Source: Agrobacterium salinitolerans (GTDB taxonomy: Bacteria; Pseudomonadota; Alphaproteobacteria; Rhizobiales; Rhizobiaceae). Taken from it: a DNA stretch of 64,000 bases. Within the stretch, counting starts at the first letter, position 1, and each line of letters opens with the position of its first letter. Under the pieces are notes generated by a model that made no database searches, had not been told where the DNA came from, and worked only from the letters and a program-made list of their open reading frames with translations. Location: NCBI RefSeq assembly GCF_002008225.1, contig NZ_MRDH01000037.1, positions 248,001 through 312,000 of the forward strand, written 5' to 3'. Positions 45,596-54,989 of the stretch are shown piece after piece. The position numbers and the translations under genes are program-made.

Positions 45596-46252
45596 TCAGG
45601 GCAGCGGCGCCATGGCGCGCCGCATGATGTTGGCATAATAACCCCAGAAAAGCCGGGCGGCCACGGAGCGCCACGGCGACCAGAGCGCCGCCCGCTCCGC
45701 CAGCCATTTCGCTTCCGGCCTCACTTCCATATCGAGTGCATGCGCCACCGCCGATCTCAGCGCCACATCACCGACCGGAAAAATATCCGGATGCCCGCCG
45801 CAGAACATCAGATAAACCTCCGCCGTCCACGGGCCTATACCGCGAAGCGCCACCAGTTCGGAAAGGGCCGCAAGTCCCTCCTTGCGCACCACGCCGTCAA
45901 GGTCGATCTGCCCTTGCGTGACGGCGCGCGCCAGTCCCTCCAGTGTCGTCGCCTTGGCCCGGGAAAGGCCGAAGGTGGCGCGCAATTCCTCCGGCACACC
46001 CAGATAATTCTCCGCCGTGACCGCGCCGCCGGTGCCGGCAAGGATACGCGCCCATATGGCATTGGCGCTGGCGCGCGACACCATCTGCGAGACGACGATA
46101 TGGGCAAGGCCGGCAAAGCCGGGCTCGTGGATGCGCAGTTCCAGCGGACCGGCTATTTCAATGACGGGGCCAAGCGCAGGATCGAGAAGAGTGAGATGTT
46201 CCAGCCCTTCGCTGATGTCATCCATCCCGGTAATGATTTTCATATCCGTCAT
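45596..46252 (-). CDS. alkA: DNA-3-methyladenine glycosylase II (AlkA-like)
   Basis: About 218 residues from ATG 46252 (another ATG at 46243). It carries a helix-hairpin-helix-GPD core: LRGIGPWTAEVYLMFC followed by FPVGDVALRSAV with the catalytic aspartate in PVGD. The enzyme removes alkylated bases from DNA. It is divergent from gluQ with 39 bp between start codons and converges with pccR with a 6-bp gap. Confidence 0.9.
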   Translation of the reverse strand: MTDMKIITGMDDISEGLEHLTLLDPALGPVIEIAGPLELRIHEPGFAGLAHIVVSQMVSRASANAIWARILAGTGGAVTAENYLGVPEELRATFGLSRAKATTLEGLARAVTQGQIDLDGVVRKEGLAALSELVALRGIGPWTAEVYLMFCGGHPDIFPVGDVALRSAVAHALDMEVRPEAKWLAERAALWSPWRSVAARLFWGYYANIMRRAMAPLP

Positions 46253-46291
46253 TCCATATGCCGCCAGCCGGCTGGTTTGGCTCTTTAAAAC

Positions 46292-47191
46292 ATGGCAGAA
46301 GAAACCATGCCTTCGCAGTTCCGTCAAAAACCGGTTTACCGTTTTGCACCAAGCCCCAATGGCCTGCTGCATCTCGGCCATGCGCTTTCCGCCTTCCTGA
46401 ACCAAGATATGGCGCGAGACAATGGCGGCCGCTTCCTGTTGCGCATCGAGGATATCGACCAGACGCGCTGCACCCCGGAGCTGGAACAGGCAATCTATGA
46501 CGATCTTGGCTGGCTGGGTCTCGACTGGGAGAAACCTGCGCGGCGGCAATCGGAGCATTTCGATGAGTACCGCATGGCGCTGGACAGGCTTATCGAGGCA
46601 GGCCTTGCCTATCCTGCCTTTCTTAGCCGCGGAGAAACCAAGGCGATCGTCAGAGCCTTCGAAACGGTGGGAGGGTTGTGGCCGCGCGATCCCGATGGCG
46701 CGCCGCTTTACCCGACCATAGACCGGGAGAGGCCAAAGGCGGAACGGACAGCGCTGTTCGCTTCCGGCCGGCCGCACGCCTGGCGGCTCGACATGGAAAA
46801 GGCGATCCGCGCCGCCGGCATCCCCCTGTTCTGGCAGGAGAGCGGCGATGGCGAGACGGGGAAAATCGAGGCCCAGCCCGCCCTTTGGGGCGATGTGGTG
46901 CTGTCGCGCTCAGACGCGCCTTCGAGCTATCATCTTTCCGTCGTGGTGGATGATGCGCTGCAGGGTATCACCCATGTGGTGCGCGGCATGGATCTCTATC
47001 ACGCAACCGCCATCCACCGGCTTTTGCAACACCTGCTGGACCTGTCGCAACCGGCCTATCACCATCACCGGCTGATCTTGGGCGCAGACGGGCGCAAGCT
47101 TTCGAAAAGCGAAGGCAGTACCGGGCTCTCCGCCCTTCGTGCAGAAGGAGCGACGCCCTCAGATATCCGCCGGCTTGTCGGTCTCCTCTAG
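46292..47191 (+). CDS. gluQ: Glutamyl-Q tRNA(Asp) synthetase
   Basis: A 299-residue class I synthetase catalytic domain without an anticodon-binding domain. It has the FAPSPNGLLHLGHALSAF block (HIGH-like HLGH), RFLLRIEDIDQTR, and a KLSKSEG signature near residue 270. It attaches glutamate to queuosine at the wobble base of tRNA(Asp). The zinc-binding cysteines of E. coli GluQ are not obvious. Its 3' end overlaps the convergent BrkB-like gene by 33 bp. Confidence 0.92.
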   Translation: MAEETMPSQFRQKPVYRFAPSPNGLLHLGHALSAFLNQDMARDNGGRFLLRIEDIDQTRCTPELEQAIYDDLGWLGLDWEKPARRQSEHFDEYRMALDRLIEAGLAYPAFLSRGETKAIVRAFETVGGLWPRDPDGAPLYPTIDRERPKAERTALFASGRPHAWRLDMEKAIRAAGIPLFWQESGDGETGKIEAQPALWGDVVLSRSDAPSSYHLSVVVDDALQGITHVVRGMDLYHATAIHRLLQHLLDLSQPAYHHHRLILGADGRKLSKSEGSTGLSALRAEGATPSDIRRLVGLL

Positions 47192-48076
47192 CGCCCGCTC
47201 CCGGCGCGCGCCGCTGCCGCCGATATTGCGGCGGATGATCTGCCGCACCTTGTATTTCATCAGCGCCGCATTCACCTCCGCACCGAGCATGAAGATGACG
47301 CCGACCATATAAAGAAACACCAAAACCACCATAACCGAGGCGAGACCGGCATAGGTGGCTGCATAATTGGCGAAGGTGGAGAGGTAATAGGCGAAGATCG
47401 CCGCACCGATGACCCAGAATATCATCGTCAGGAGAATGCCGGGCCAGACATCCCAGATGCGGCGTTTGCCGGCCGGAAGCCACAGATGCGCCGCCACCAG
47501 CCCCGCCGTCAGCACAACGATGGTACCGTAAAGACCAAGACTGGAGACCGTATTCAGCACGTCTGTCAACCAGGGGAACCGTTGCTCGGCAAAAGAGGTG
47601 GCGACCGGCACGGCGACGAGGACGATGCTGATGCCGGCAAAGACCACAACCGCAATCAGCACGTAAAGCAGGCTGAGCAGACGGGTGATATACCACCAGC
47701 GCGTCTCCGTGACACGATAGGCGCGGTTGAGCGAAATTCTCAGCGCCTCGACGCCGTTGGAGGCAAAATAGGCAGCTGCCAGCACCGAAATCGTCAGCAG
47801 CCCGCCGCGCGGAATGGTCAGCACCTGCTGCACCTGCGCCGCCAGCGGCCCGGCAATCGCTTCCGGCCATGTATCGAAAATCAGATGCACCGCCGTTTCG
47901 GAAAACTGGTCGGCCCCGAGAAAACCGGCCAGCGCCGTGCCGAAGATCAGGAAGGGGAACAGCGCCAGCAGGATGGACAGCGCCATATGGCTCGCCATCG
48001 CCCAGCCGTCATCCTCGGCGAAATGGGAATAGGCATCAAAGGCAACCTTGCCTGCCAGGCGCACTGCGGCAACCAT
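47159..48076 (-). CDS. YihY/BrkB-family inner membrane protein
   Basis: A 305-residue protein with six hydrophobic segments. The ATG at 48076 follows GGAGGTGAC, so upstream ATG codons at 48091 and 48097 are less likely. Family pattern: DGWAMASHMALSILLALFPFLIFG, GVEALRISLNRAYRVTETRWW and PGILLTMIFWVIGAAIFAYYLSTFANYAATYAGLA (in blocks). The function of the family is unsettled; some members were wrongly called ribonuclease BN. The short charged tail overlaps the gluQ end. Confidence 0.9.
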   Translation of the reverse strand: MVAAVRLAGKVAFDAYSHFAEDDGWAMASHMALSILLALFPFLIFGTALAGFLGADQFSETAVHLIFDTWPEAIAGPLAAQVQQVLTIPRGGLLTISVLAAAYFASNGVEALRISLNRAYRVTETRWWYITRLLSLLYVLIAVVVFAGISIVLVAVPVATSFAEQRFPWLTDVLNTVSSLGLYGTIVVLTAGLVAAHLWLPAGKRRIWDVWPGILLTMIFWVIGAAIFAYYLSTFANYAATYAGLASVMVVLVFLYMVGVIFMLGAEVNAALMKYKVRQIIRRNIGGSGARRERALEETDKPADI

Positions 48077-48252
48077 GTCACCTCCATTCATCGGCATTTC
48101 ATTTGTAACTTCGCCCCGAATATGGGAAATCAGCTTCGCTTTGTACAGCGCGCAAACCCGGCTTTCGGTTCCATTTCCGAAAAGGATTTTGCGCAATTTA
48201 ATTTTGGGAATCTGAGCGCCCCTTGGCGCAAAGTCCATTGGCGGGGCAGAAC

Positions 48253-49086
48253 ATGTCTGAAAAACCGGTCATCATCATCACCGGCTGTTCCTCTGGCATC
48301 GGCGCTCATTGCGCCGGCGCGCTGCACAGGGATGGCTGGCGGGTTTTTGCCACCGTGCGGCGTATCGTTGACATGGCAGCGCTCGAAAATCAGGGCATCG
48401 AAACCCTGATCATGGATTACACCAAGCCCGAAACCATCGCAGCACTGGTGGATACGGTTGCCGCCCGCACCGGCGGCCGCATTGACGCGCTTTTCAACAA
48501 TGGCGCTTATGGCCAGCCGGGCGCGGTGGAAGACCTGCCTGTCGAAGCGCTGCGGGCACAGTTCGAAACCAATGTCTTCGGCTGGCACGATCTGACGCGG
48601 CGGGTCATTCCCTTCATGCGCAAGCGTGGTTCGGGCCGCATCGTGCATTGCTCCTCCATTCTCGGTCTCGTTCCCTATCGCTATCGCGGCGCTTACACCG
48701 CTTCGAAATTTGCGCTTGAGGGGCTGGGCGTCACGCTGCGCATGGAGCTTCAGGGCAGCGGCATCCATGTGAGCCTGATCGAACCGGGTCCGATCACCTC
48801 CAAATTCACCGCCACCGCGCTTGCCCATATCAACGAGCACATCGATCTCGAAAATTCAGCCCATGCGGCGGAATATAAACGCCAGTTGGCGCGCATGGAT
48901 GGTTCCGGCCCCGTCAACCGCCACAAGCTTGGTCCGGACGCCGTTTATACCGTGTTGAAACACGCCCTGACGGCGGCAAAACCGAAGCCGCATTATCCCG
49001 TTACCGTGCCGGCCAAACAGGGGCTTATCCTGAAACGGCTCTTGCCTGCCGGACTTTTCTATCGTCTGCTGCGCAGATTCGATTGA
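48253..49086 (+). CDS. Short-chain dehydrogenase/reductase
   Basis: A 277-residue SDR; the ATG at 48253 is used, with a possible upstream TTG-type start in the 48223 region being weaker. Cofactor motif TGCSSGIGAHCA, structural NNGAYG, catalytic serine in HCSSILG and YTASKFALEG (YxxxK) are all present. This is the classical SDR pattern acting on a lipid- or steroid-like substrate; the actual substrate is unknown. It heads a short plus-strand run with the HIG1-like, cobalamin adenosyltransferase and rhomboid genes. Confidence 0.9.
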   Translation: MSEKPVIIITGCSSGIGAHCAGALHRDGWRVFATVRRIVDMAALENQGIETLIMDYTKPETIAALVDTVAARTGGRIDALFNNGAYGQPGAVEDLPVEALRAQFETNVFGWHDLTRRVIPFMRKRGSGRIVHCSSILGLVPYRYRGAYTASKFALEGLGVTLRMELQGSGIHVSLIEPGPITSKFTATALAHINEHIDLENSAHAAEYKRQLARMDGSGPVNRHKLGPDAVYTVLKHALTAAKPKPHYPVTVPAKQGLILKRLLPAGLFYRLLRRFD

Positions 49087-49102
49087 GGAGGAGTAATACC
49101 GC

Positions 49103-49300
49103 ATGTCCGGCTTCACCACCGTTCTGGCCCTTATCGTTATGGGCCTCGTCGTCATCGTGCTGATACGCGGCCTCTTTAACATGCTGAAGGGACAGGACGC
49201 CAACCGTTCCAACAAGCTGATGCAGCTTCGCCTGCTTTTGCAGGCCGTGGCGATTGTGCTGATCATGTTCACCCTCTGGCTCACCGGCGGTGGCCGCTGA
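49103..49300 (+). CDS. Twin-helix membrane protein, HIG1-like
   Basis: 65 residues with two membrane segments (TTVLALIVMGLVVIVLIRGLF and LLLQAVAIVLIMFTLWL) joined by a basic loop, KGQDANRSNKLMQLR. The RSNKLMQLRLLLQAVAI region matches the hypoxia-induced-gene (HIG1) domain seen in bacterial respiratory helper proteins. The ATG at 49103 follows GAGGAGG. It ends 1 bp before the next start codon. Confidence 0.85.
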   Translation: MSGFTTVLALIVMGLVVIVLIRGLFNMLKGQDANRSNKLMQLRLLLQAVAIVLIMFTLWLTGGGR

Positions 49301-49301
49301 C

Positions 49302-49880
49302 ATGGTGAAGCTGAACAAGATCTACACCCGTACCGGCGACAAGGGCACGACGGCGCTGGTTTCCGGCCCGCGTCGCCTCAAGCACGACCTTCGCGTTGAA
49401 GCCTACGGCACGGTGGACGAAACCAATTCGGCGATCGGTGTCGCGCGGCTTTATACGGGCGGGATTGAAAAGCTGGATGCCATGCTGTTCCGGATCCAGA
49501 ACGATCTTTTCGACCTCGGCGCCGATCTCGCCACGCCTGATAATGGCGAGCCGCTTTCTTACGAGCCGCTGCGCATCGTCGAAAGCCAGGTCACGCGGCT
49601 GGAAAACGAAATCGACGATCTCAATGTCGCGCTTGAACCGCTGACCTCTTTCGTGCTGCCGGGCGGCAGCGCGGCAGCGGCCAATCTGCACATGGCGCGC
49701 ACCGTCTGCCGGCGGGCGGAGAGACTGATGGTGGAACTGTCCGTCGCTGAGAACGAGATCGTCAGCCCGGCGGCGCTTAAATACGCCAACCGCCTGTCCG
49801 ATTTCCTGTTCGTCGCCGCCCGCTTCGCCAATGAGGCCGGCAAGGCCGACATATTGTGGGTTCCCGGCAAGAACCGCTAA
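49302..49880 (+). CDS. pduO: Cob(I)alamin adenosyltransferase, PduO type
   Basis: A 192-residue protein starting MVKLNKIYTRTGDKGTTALVSG, the ATP-binding N-terminal motif of PduO-type ATRs. Later GTVDETNSAIGVAR, LPGGSAAAANLHMARTVCRRAERL and RLSDFLFVAARFAN complete the family pattern. It makes adenosylcobalamin, the cofactor required by the methylmalonyl-CoA mutase at 36716. It is tightly spaced after the HIG1-like gene. Confidence 0.95.
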   Translation: MVKLNKIYTRTGDKGTTALVSGPRRLKHDLRVEAYGTVDETNSAIGVARLYTGGIEKLDAMLFRIQNDLFDLGADLATPDNGEPLSYEPLRIVESQVTRLENEIDDLNVALEPLTSFVLPGGSAAAANLHMARTVCRRAERLMVELSVAENEIVSPAALKYANRLSDFLFVAARFANEAGKADILWVPGKNR

Positions 49881-49912
49881 AGCGTTTCAACGACGCAACC
49901 AAAGGGCGTTCG

Positions 49913-50686
49913 ATGTTCATACCGCTGCACGATGCGAATTCCCTCAAACATATCCGTCTGCAATATGTGACGATCGGTCTGATCGTGGTCAATGTGCTGG
50001 TCTGGCTGTTCACCTGCGTCCTTGCCAGCGACGTGCAGGCCAATGCAGCAGCGCTCGGCCTCGGTTTCATTCCGGCAGTGGTGTTCGACTACGCCTATCT
50101 GGAACCCGCCCTGCAGGTCGTTCCCGATGACCTGACCGTGGTCACCTATGCTTTCCTGCATCTCGATTTCTGGCATCTGGCCGGCAACATGCTGTTTCTC
50201 TGGGTCTTCGGCGACAATGTCGAGGATGCGCTCGGCCATTTCCGTTTCCTGATCTTCTATATCATCTGCGCGATTGCCGGCGCCCTGTTTCACGGTTTCG
50301 TCGCCCCCACCTCGGAAGGGCCGCTGATCGGCGCTTCGGGTGCGGTTTCGGGCGTCGTCGCGGCCTATTTCCTTCTGCATCCCAGGGTTCGCGTCTGGGT
50401 GCTGGTTCTCATGCGCATTCCGCTTCCCTTGCCCGCCTTCGTTCCGCTGGCGCTGTGGATCGGCCAGCAGTTCCTGATGCTGGCACTCGGGCTTGAGGAA
50501 AACGTCTCCTGGGGCGCACATGTCGGCGGCATCATGGCTGGCGCGATCATGGTGATTTTCATGCGCAGGCGGGGCGTTCCCCTTTTTGACCGCACGATTG
50601 TTCCGCCAAGGGCGGCGCAGTTCAAGAATCCGTCGCAAACGGCGGGGTTGTCGCAAATCGAACGGGGCTATGACGGGAGCAGATGA
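49913..50686 (+). CDS. Rhomboid-family intramembrane serine protease
   Basis: A 257-residue protein; the ATG at 49913 gives the common start MFIPLHDANSLKHIRLQYVT. Catalytic serine lies in LIGASGAVSGVVAAYF (GxSG) and the histidine in WGAHVGGIMAG. A HLDFWHLAGNMLFLWVFGDNVEDALGH block typical of rhomboids is present. Six membrane helices are expected. It cleaves membrane proteins within the bilayer; the substrate is unknown. Confidence 0.93.
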   Translation: MFIPLHDANSLKHIRLQYVTIGLIVVNVLVWLFTCVLASDVQANAAALGLGFIPAVVFDYAYLEPALQVVPDDLTVVTYAFLHLDFWHLAGNMLFLWVFGDNVEDALGHFRFLIFYIICAIAGALFHGFVAPTSEGPLIGASGAVSGVVAAYFLLHPRVRVWVLVLMRIPLPLPAFVPLALWIGQQFLMLALGLEENVSWGAHVGGIMAGAIMVIFMRRRGVPLFDRTIVPPRAAQFKNPSQTAGLSQIERGYDGSR

Positions 50687-50710
50687 GCTCTTGCAAAAGA
50701 GATAGAGTAT

Positions 50711-50730
50711 TTACGTGAACGTCAACGTAA
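50711..50730. promoter_or_regulatory. ACGT-rich imperfect palindrome upstream of etfBA
   Basis: TTACGTGAACGTCAACGTAA has inverted TTACGT/ACGTAA ends and an inner ACGT. The minus strand reads TTGACGTTCACGTAA, close to the LiuR (MerR family) box of branched-chain amino acid and acyl-CoA catabolism genes as I recall it. It lies 140 bp before etfB. Confidence 0.5.
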
Positions 50731-50870
50731 GATATGCCTTACGCGCATGCGATAATGAAGATTGCTCCGTTGTAATTGCGGGAAAAATGCTTATCCATGT
50801 CGCCAACCTGTTTTTGGAGGTCCGCGCGGTCAACTGGCCAAAGCGGACAGGAGTTTGAGGAAAGCCGCCG

Positions 50871-51617
50871 ATGAAGATCCTTGTCCCCGTCAAACGAGTC
50901 GTCGATTACAACGTGAAGATCCGCGTAAAATCGGATGGTTCAGGTGTTGAGCTTGCCAATGTGAAGATGTCGATGAATCCGTTCGACGAAATCTCGGTGG
51001 AAGAGGCCCTTCGTCTGAAGGAAGCCGGCAAGGCCGAAGAGGTCGTGGTCGTCTCCATCGGCCCGGCCAAGGCGGAAGAAACGCTGCGCACCGCGCTTGC
51101 GATGGGCGCTGACCGCGCCATCCTGATCGAAACCGACGAGACGGTCGAGCCGCTCGCCGTCGCCAAGCTTTTGAAGGCTGTGGCCGAGGCCGAGCAGCCC
51201 GGTCTCGTCATCGTCGGCAAGCAGGCGATCGATGACGATTCGAACCAGACCGGCCAGATGCTGGCAGCCCTTCTCGGCTGGGGCCAGGGCACCTTTGCCT
51301 CCAAGGTCGTACCGTCCGACGGCAAGGTCGCGGTTACCCGTGAAGTCGATGGCGGTTTGCAGACGGTTGAACTGAAACTTCCCGCCGTCGTCACCACCGA
51401 TCTTCGCCTCAACGAACCGCGCTATGCATCGTTGCCGAACATCATGAAGGCGAAGAAGAAGCCGCTCGACAAAAAGTCGCCGGCCGATTTCGGCGTCGAC
51501 GTTTCGCCGCGCCTGAAGGTGCTGAAGACCGAGGAGCCCGCGGGCCGCAAGGCTGGCATCAAGGTTGGCTCGGTTGCCGAACTGGTCGAAAAGCTCAAAG
51601 CCGACGGCGTCCTCTAA
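50871..51617 (+). CDS. etfB: Electron transfer flavoprotein beta subunit
   Basis: A 248-residue protein starting [25 protein letters not shown]; the ATG at 50871 follows GAGGAAA. It has the AMP/FAD-supporting pattern [21 protein letters not shown] and the signature [26 protein letters not shown] in sections. With EtfA it carries electrons from acyl-CoA dehydrogenases to ETF:ubiquinone oxidoreductase. It is 25 bp from etfA. Confidence 0.97.
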   Translation: MKILVPVKRVVDYNVKIRVKSDGSGVELANVKMSMNPFDEISVEEALRLKEAGKAEEVVVVSIGPAKAEETLRTALAMGADRAILIETDETVEPLAVAKLLKAVAEAEQPGLVIVGKQAIDDDSNQTGQMLAALLGWGQGTFASKVVPSDGKVAVTREVDGGLQTVELKLPAVVTTDLRLNEPRYASLPNIMKAKKKPLDKKSPADFGVDVSPRLKVLKTEEPAGRKAGIKVGSVAELVEKLKADGVL

Positions 51618-51642
51618 GGTTTCGGAAAAGGGAGATATTCTT

Positions 51643-52572
51643 ATGGCCATTCTTCTTCTGGCAGAACACGACAACGCAACCCTTTCCGACCTGACGGCAA
51701 AGACGCTGACGGCGGCAACGCAGATCGGCGGCGACGTCCACGTGCTGGTCGCTGGCTCTGGCGCGAAAGCGGCGGCCGACGCGGCCGCGAAGCTGACGGG
51801 CGTTTCCAAGGTGCTGCTCGCCGACGACGCCTCCTATGCCAATGCGCTCGCCGAGCCGCTGGCGGCACTGATCGTTTCGCTCAGCCCCTCTTATGATGTC
51901 ATCATCGCCCCAGCGACGGCATCCGCCAAGAACGTAGCGCCCCGCGTTGCGGCCCTTCTCGACGTGGCGCAGGTCTCGGAAATCATCGAGGTCGTCAGCC
52001 CTGATACCTTCAAGCGACCGATCTATGCCGGCAACGCCATCCAGACAGTGCAGGCGACCGACGCGAAGAAGGTCATCACCGTGCGTCCGACCGCCTTTGC
52101 GGCAGCGGCAGAAGGTGGTTCGGCGGCAGTCGAAACCATTGCAGCCGCTGAAAACCCCGGTGTCTCCAGCTTCGTTTCCGACGCGCTGGCCTCGTCAGAT
52201 CGTCCGGAACTGACCTCCGCGAAGATCATCATCTCCGGCGGCCGTGCGCTTGGCTCTTCGGAAAAATTCAAGGAAGTCATCCTTCCCGTCGCTGACAAGC
52301 TGGGCGCCGCCGTTGGCGCGTCGCGCGCTGCCGTCGATGCCGGTTACGCGCCGAACGACTGGCAGGTGGGGCAGACAGGCAAGGTGGTCGCGCCGCAGCT
52401 TTACATCGCGGCCGGTATTTCCGGTGCCATCCAGCATCTGGCCGGCATGAAGGATTCGAAGGTCATCGTCGCCATCAACAAGGATGAAGAAGCGCCGATT
52501 TTCCAAGTTGCCGATTACGGTCTCGTCGCAGACTTGTTCGAGGCGCTGCCGGAACTGCAAAAAGCCCTTTGA
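51643..52572 (+). CDS. etfA: Electron transfer flavoprotein alpha subunit
   Basis: A 309-residue protein; the ATG at 51643 follows AAAGGGAG. The C-terminal FAD-binding domain has [59 protein letters not shown] (given as consecutive short family blocks) and [16 protein letters not shown]. It forms the ETF heterodimer with EtfB. A strong terminator follows. Confidence 0.97.
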   Translation: MAILLLAEHDNATLSDLTAKTLTAATQIGGDVHVLVAGSGAKAAADAAAKLTGVSKVLLADDASYANALAEPLAALIVSLSPSYDVIIAPATASAKNVAPRVAALLDVAQVSEIIEVVSPDTFKRPIYAGNAIQTVQATDAKKVITVRPTAFAAAAEGGSAAVETIAAAENPGVSSFVSDALASSDRPELTSAKIIISGGRALGSSEKFKEVILPVADKLGAAVGASRAAVDAGYAPNDWQVGQTGKVVAPQLYIAAGISGAIQHLAGMKDSKVIVAINKDEEAPIFQVADYGLVADLFEALPELQKAL

Positions 52573-52587
52573 TTTTAAATACATGAT

Positions 52588-52627
52588 GAAGGCGGCGCGT
52601 TTTTTGAACGCGCCGCCTTCTCTTTTT
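52588..52627 (+). terminator. Intrinsic terminator after etfBA
   Basis: GAAGGCGGCGCGTT and AACGCGCCGCCTTC form a perfect 14-bp stem around a 5-nt loop, followed by TCTTTTTC. It ends 16 bp after the etfA stop codon begins the gap. Confidence 0.92.
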
Positions 52628-52686
52628 CGGCGATATGCGTAACATCGCCAGCGAATTACTATATGCAGCACATGGGAGAACAGCAT

Positions 52687-53568
52687 ATGACCGCCCCCTT
52701 TAAGAATATCGGTGTCATCGGAGCCGGTCAGATGGGGTGTGGCATAGCGCATGTTTCCGCCATTGCCGGATACAGGGTCCACATCTACGATCTTTCGAAG
52801 GAAGGCATTGAGGCCGGCCTTGCCACGATCAACGGCAATCTCGCCCGCCAGGTCACCAACGGCAAGCTTTCCGACGAGGCCCGCAAGCAGGCGCTGACGC
52901 TCATCAGCGGATCGACCGACGTCAATGATCTGGCGCCGATGGATCTTGTCATCGAGGCTGCTACGGAAAACGAAGAGATCAAGCGCAAGATCTACACGCA
53001 GGTCTGCCCGGTTCTGAAGCCGGAAGCGCTTCTCGCCACCAACACCTCGTCACTTTCCATCACTAGGCTTGCATCGGCCACCGACCGTCCCGAACAGTTC
53101 ATGGGCATCCACTTCATGAACCCGGTCCCCGTCATGAAGCTGGTGGAACTGGTGCGCGGCATCGCCACCAATGAAAAGACCTTCGACGCGGCCAAGGATT
53201 ATGTGCGGACGCTCGAAAAGGCGATCACCGTCGCCGAGGATTTCCCGGCCTTCATCGTCAATCGCATCCTGCTGCCGATGATCAACGAGGCGATCTATAC
53301 GCTTTACGAGGGCGTCGGCTCCGTGGAAGCCATCGATACCGCCATGCGTCTCGGCGCAAACCACCCGATGGGTCCGCTGCAGCTTGCCGATTTCATCGGT
53401 CTCGATACCTGTTTGTCGATCATGCAGGTGCTGCATGACGGTCTCTCCGACAGCAAATACCGCCCCTGCCCGCTGCTCGTCAAATATGTCGAGGCTGGCT
53501 GGCTCGGCCGCAAATCCGGCCGCGGCTTCTACGATTATCGGGGTGAGACGCCGGTTCCGACGCGCTGA
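52687..53568 (+). CDS. hbdA: 3-hydroxybutyryl-CoA dehydrogenase
   Basis: A 293-residue protein; the ATG at 52687 follows GGGAG. The NAD-binding motif GVIGAGQMGCGIAHVSA is at the N-terminus. NTSSLSITRLA and GIHFMNPVPVMKLVELV carry the catalytic serine and histidine, and FIVNRILLPMINEAI marks the C-terminal helical domain. It oxidises 3-hydroxyacyl-CoA in beta-oxidation or butanoate/PHB metabolism. It sits behind etfBA but after a terminator, so it has its own promoter. Confidence 0.95.
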   Translation: MTAPFKNIGVIGAGQMGCGIAHVSAIAGYRVHIYDLSKEGIEAGLATINGNLARQVTNGKLSDEARKQALTLISGSTDVNDLAPMDLVIEAATENEEIKRKIYTQVCPVLKPEALLATNTSSLSITRLASATDRPEQFMGIHFMNPVPVMKLVELVRGIATNEKTFDAAKDYVRTLEKAITVAEDFPAFIVNRILLPMINEAIYTLYEGVGSVEAIDTAMRLGANHPMGPLQLADFIGLDTCLSIMQVLHDGLSDSKYRPCPLLVKYVEAGWLGRKSGRGFYDYRGETPVPTR

Positions 53569-53605
53569 GCCCGGACCAATATCGTCTCTGCCTTCGGCTG
53601 AACCC

Positions 53606-54865
53606 TCAGGCAATCAGCAAATAGGTGACCGCTCCGACACCCGCGGCAAAGATGGATGCGGCCGTAAGCAATCCGCAATAAACGAGCGTTCCGGAAACGG
53701 CGGCGACGAATACGCGTCCTGCCGCGTTGGCGGCGAGAGCGGCGAGGATTGCGCTGGCCAAAATGTCCGGCGAAATGCTCTGCGCGCTGGTTCGCAACGC
53801 ACTGAGAACCGCGACATCGGCATCGAATATGGCGGACAGAGCCGTGAGCGCGATGAAGCCGCCGGCGCCGATCCAGACAAGAAGAACGGCATTCAGCGTT
53901 CGCGTTGCGGCAAAAAGCGCGGCGAAGATGGCAAGGGGCGCCAAGTCGAACGGGTTTTTTGCATTGAGTTCTTGCCCGGTCTGCGTGTCCTGCAGCCTTA
54001 TCAGGCCGGCGCCGCTCAATCCGAGAACCAGTGCCGCAGTCAGCGTCGCCGGTGCGATAAGCGAAAACGTTGTCAGCGAGAGGGCGAGAACGATAACGAG
54101 AATCCGGAGCAACGATACAGCCGCGGCCAGCACCGCCACACCGGCCAGAGGCCACGCGTTTTCACCGCTTTTCGCCTTCTGCCCAAAGCTGGCGGTTACA
54201 GCGGTCGATGAAACAAGGGCGCCCGCCAGCCCGGTCACCAGCAGCCCGCGAGTTGAGCCGAGGAGGCGCACGGCAATATAGCCGCAATAGGAGATCGCGG
54301 CGCTGAGCACGGTGAACAGCCATATTTCCCACGGGTTGAAGCCGCCCCACGGATCGATCGCCCGGTTCGGAAGGATCGACAGGCCAACGGCGGTCATCAC
54401 GGCAAGCACCAGCGCGGAGCGGAGCTCGACCCAAGTCAGCCGTTTCAGCAGGCGGTGGAGAACTTCCCTGCCGGCAAGCAATGCCGCAAGGGCAGCAGCA
54501 CCAGCCGCCGCCGCCTGATATTGCGCCGTTACCGCAAGCCCGCCGAGGGCAAAGACGCAGAGAGCCGCAACCACGCCGGTGACACTGAAATCATTGTCAT
54601 GACGCGCTTCGCGCAGCTTGAACCATGAAAAACTGAATGCGAACCCCAGAAAACCCGCCGCAAAAGCGAAAACGCTATTCTGCTCTGCGGCCAACACGCC
54701 GAAGACGCCACCCAGCAGACCGGTAATGCCATAGGTCCGGATCCCGGCGGTACGGCTGCCCGCCGGCGCATCGCGCTCCCGCCAGCCGCGCTCAAGGCCG
54801 ACGAGCAGGCCGATGGCGAGAGCAAGACCAAGCCGGGGAATTAGCAACTCCATATCGGCACCCAT
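53606..54865 (-). CDS. MgtC/SapB and DUF4010-type membrane protein
   Basis: A 419-residue polytopic protein; ATG codons at 54865 and 54853 are both possible. The N-terminal 130 residues match the MgtC/SapB pattern (LGLALAIGLLVGLERGWRERD, RTYGITGLLGGVFG). The remaining part is the DUF4010 region with about nine hydrophobic segments, including GLLVTGLAGALVSSTAVTASFG. The family is annotated as Mg2+-transport-related only by similarity and its real job is unknown. It converges with hbdA. Confidence 0.88.
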   Translation of the reverse strand: MGADMELLIPRLGLALAIGLLVGLERGWRERDAPAGSRTAGIRTYGITGLLGGVFGVLAAEQNSVFAFAAGFLGFAFSFSWFKLREARHDNDFSVTGVVAALCVFALGGLAVTAQYQAAAAGAAALAALLAGREVLHRLLKRLTWVELRSALVLAVMTAVGLSILPNRAIDPWGGFNPWEIWLFTVLSAAISYCGYIAVRLLGSTRGLLVTGLAGALVSSTAVTASFGQKAKSGENAWPLAGVAVLAAAVSLLRILVIVLALSLTTFSLIAPATLTAALVLGLSGAGLIRLQDTQTGQELNAKNPFDLAPLAIFAALFAATRTLNAVLLVWIGAGGFIALTALSAIFDADVAVLSALRTSAQSISPDILASAILAALAANAAGRVFVAAVSGTLVYCGLLTAASIFAAGVGAVTYLLIA

Positions 54866-54989
54866 TCATGGCGGAAGCCAGTATCATTATACGAGGCGGG
54901 TACGGGCTTGTCTGCACCGGCCCGTCCGCTGGAAAGCCGGGCGTTGACGGCGGTTGCGGCTCATAGTGCCCATTATTCCGGCCACCGCA

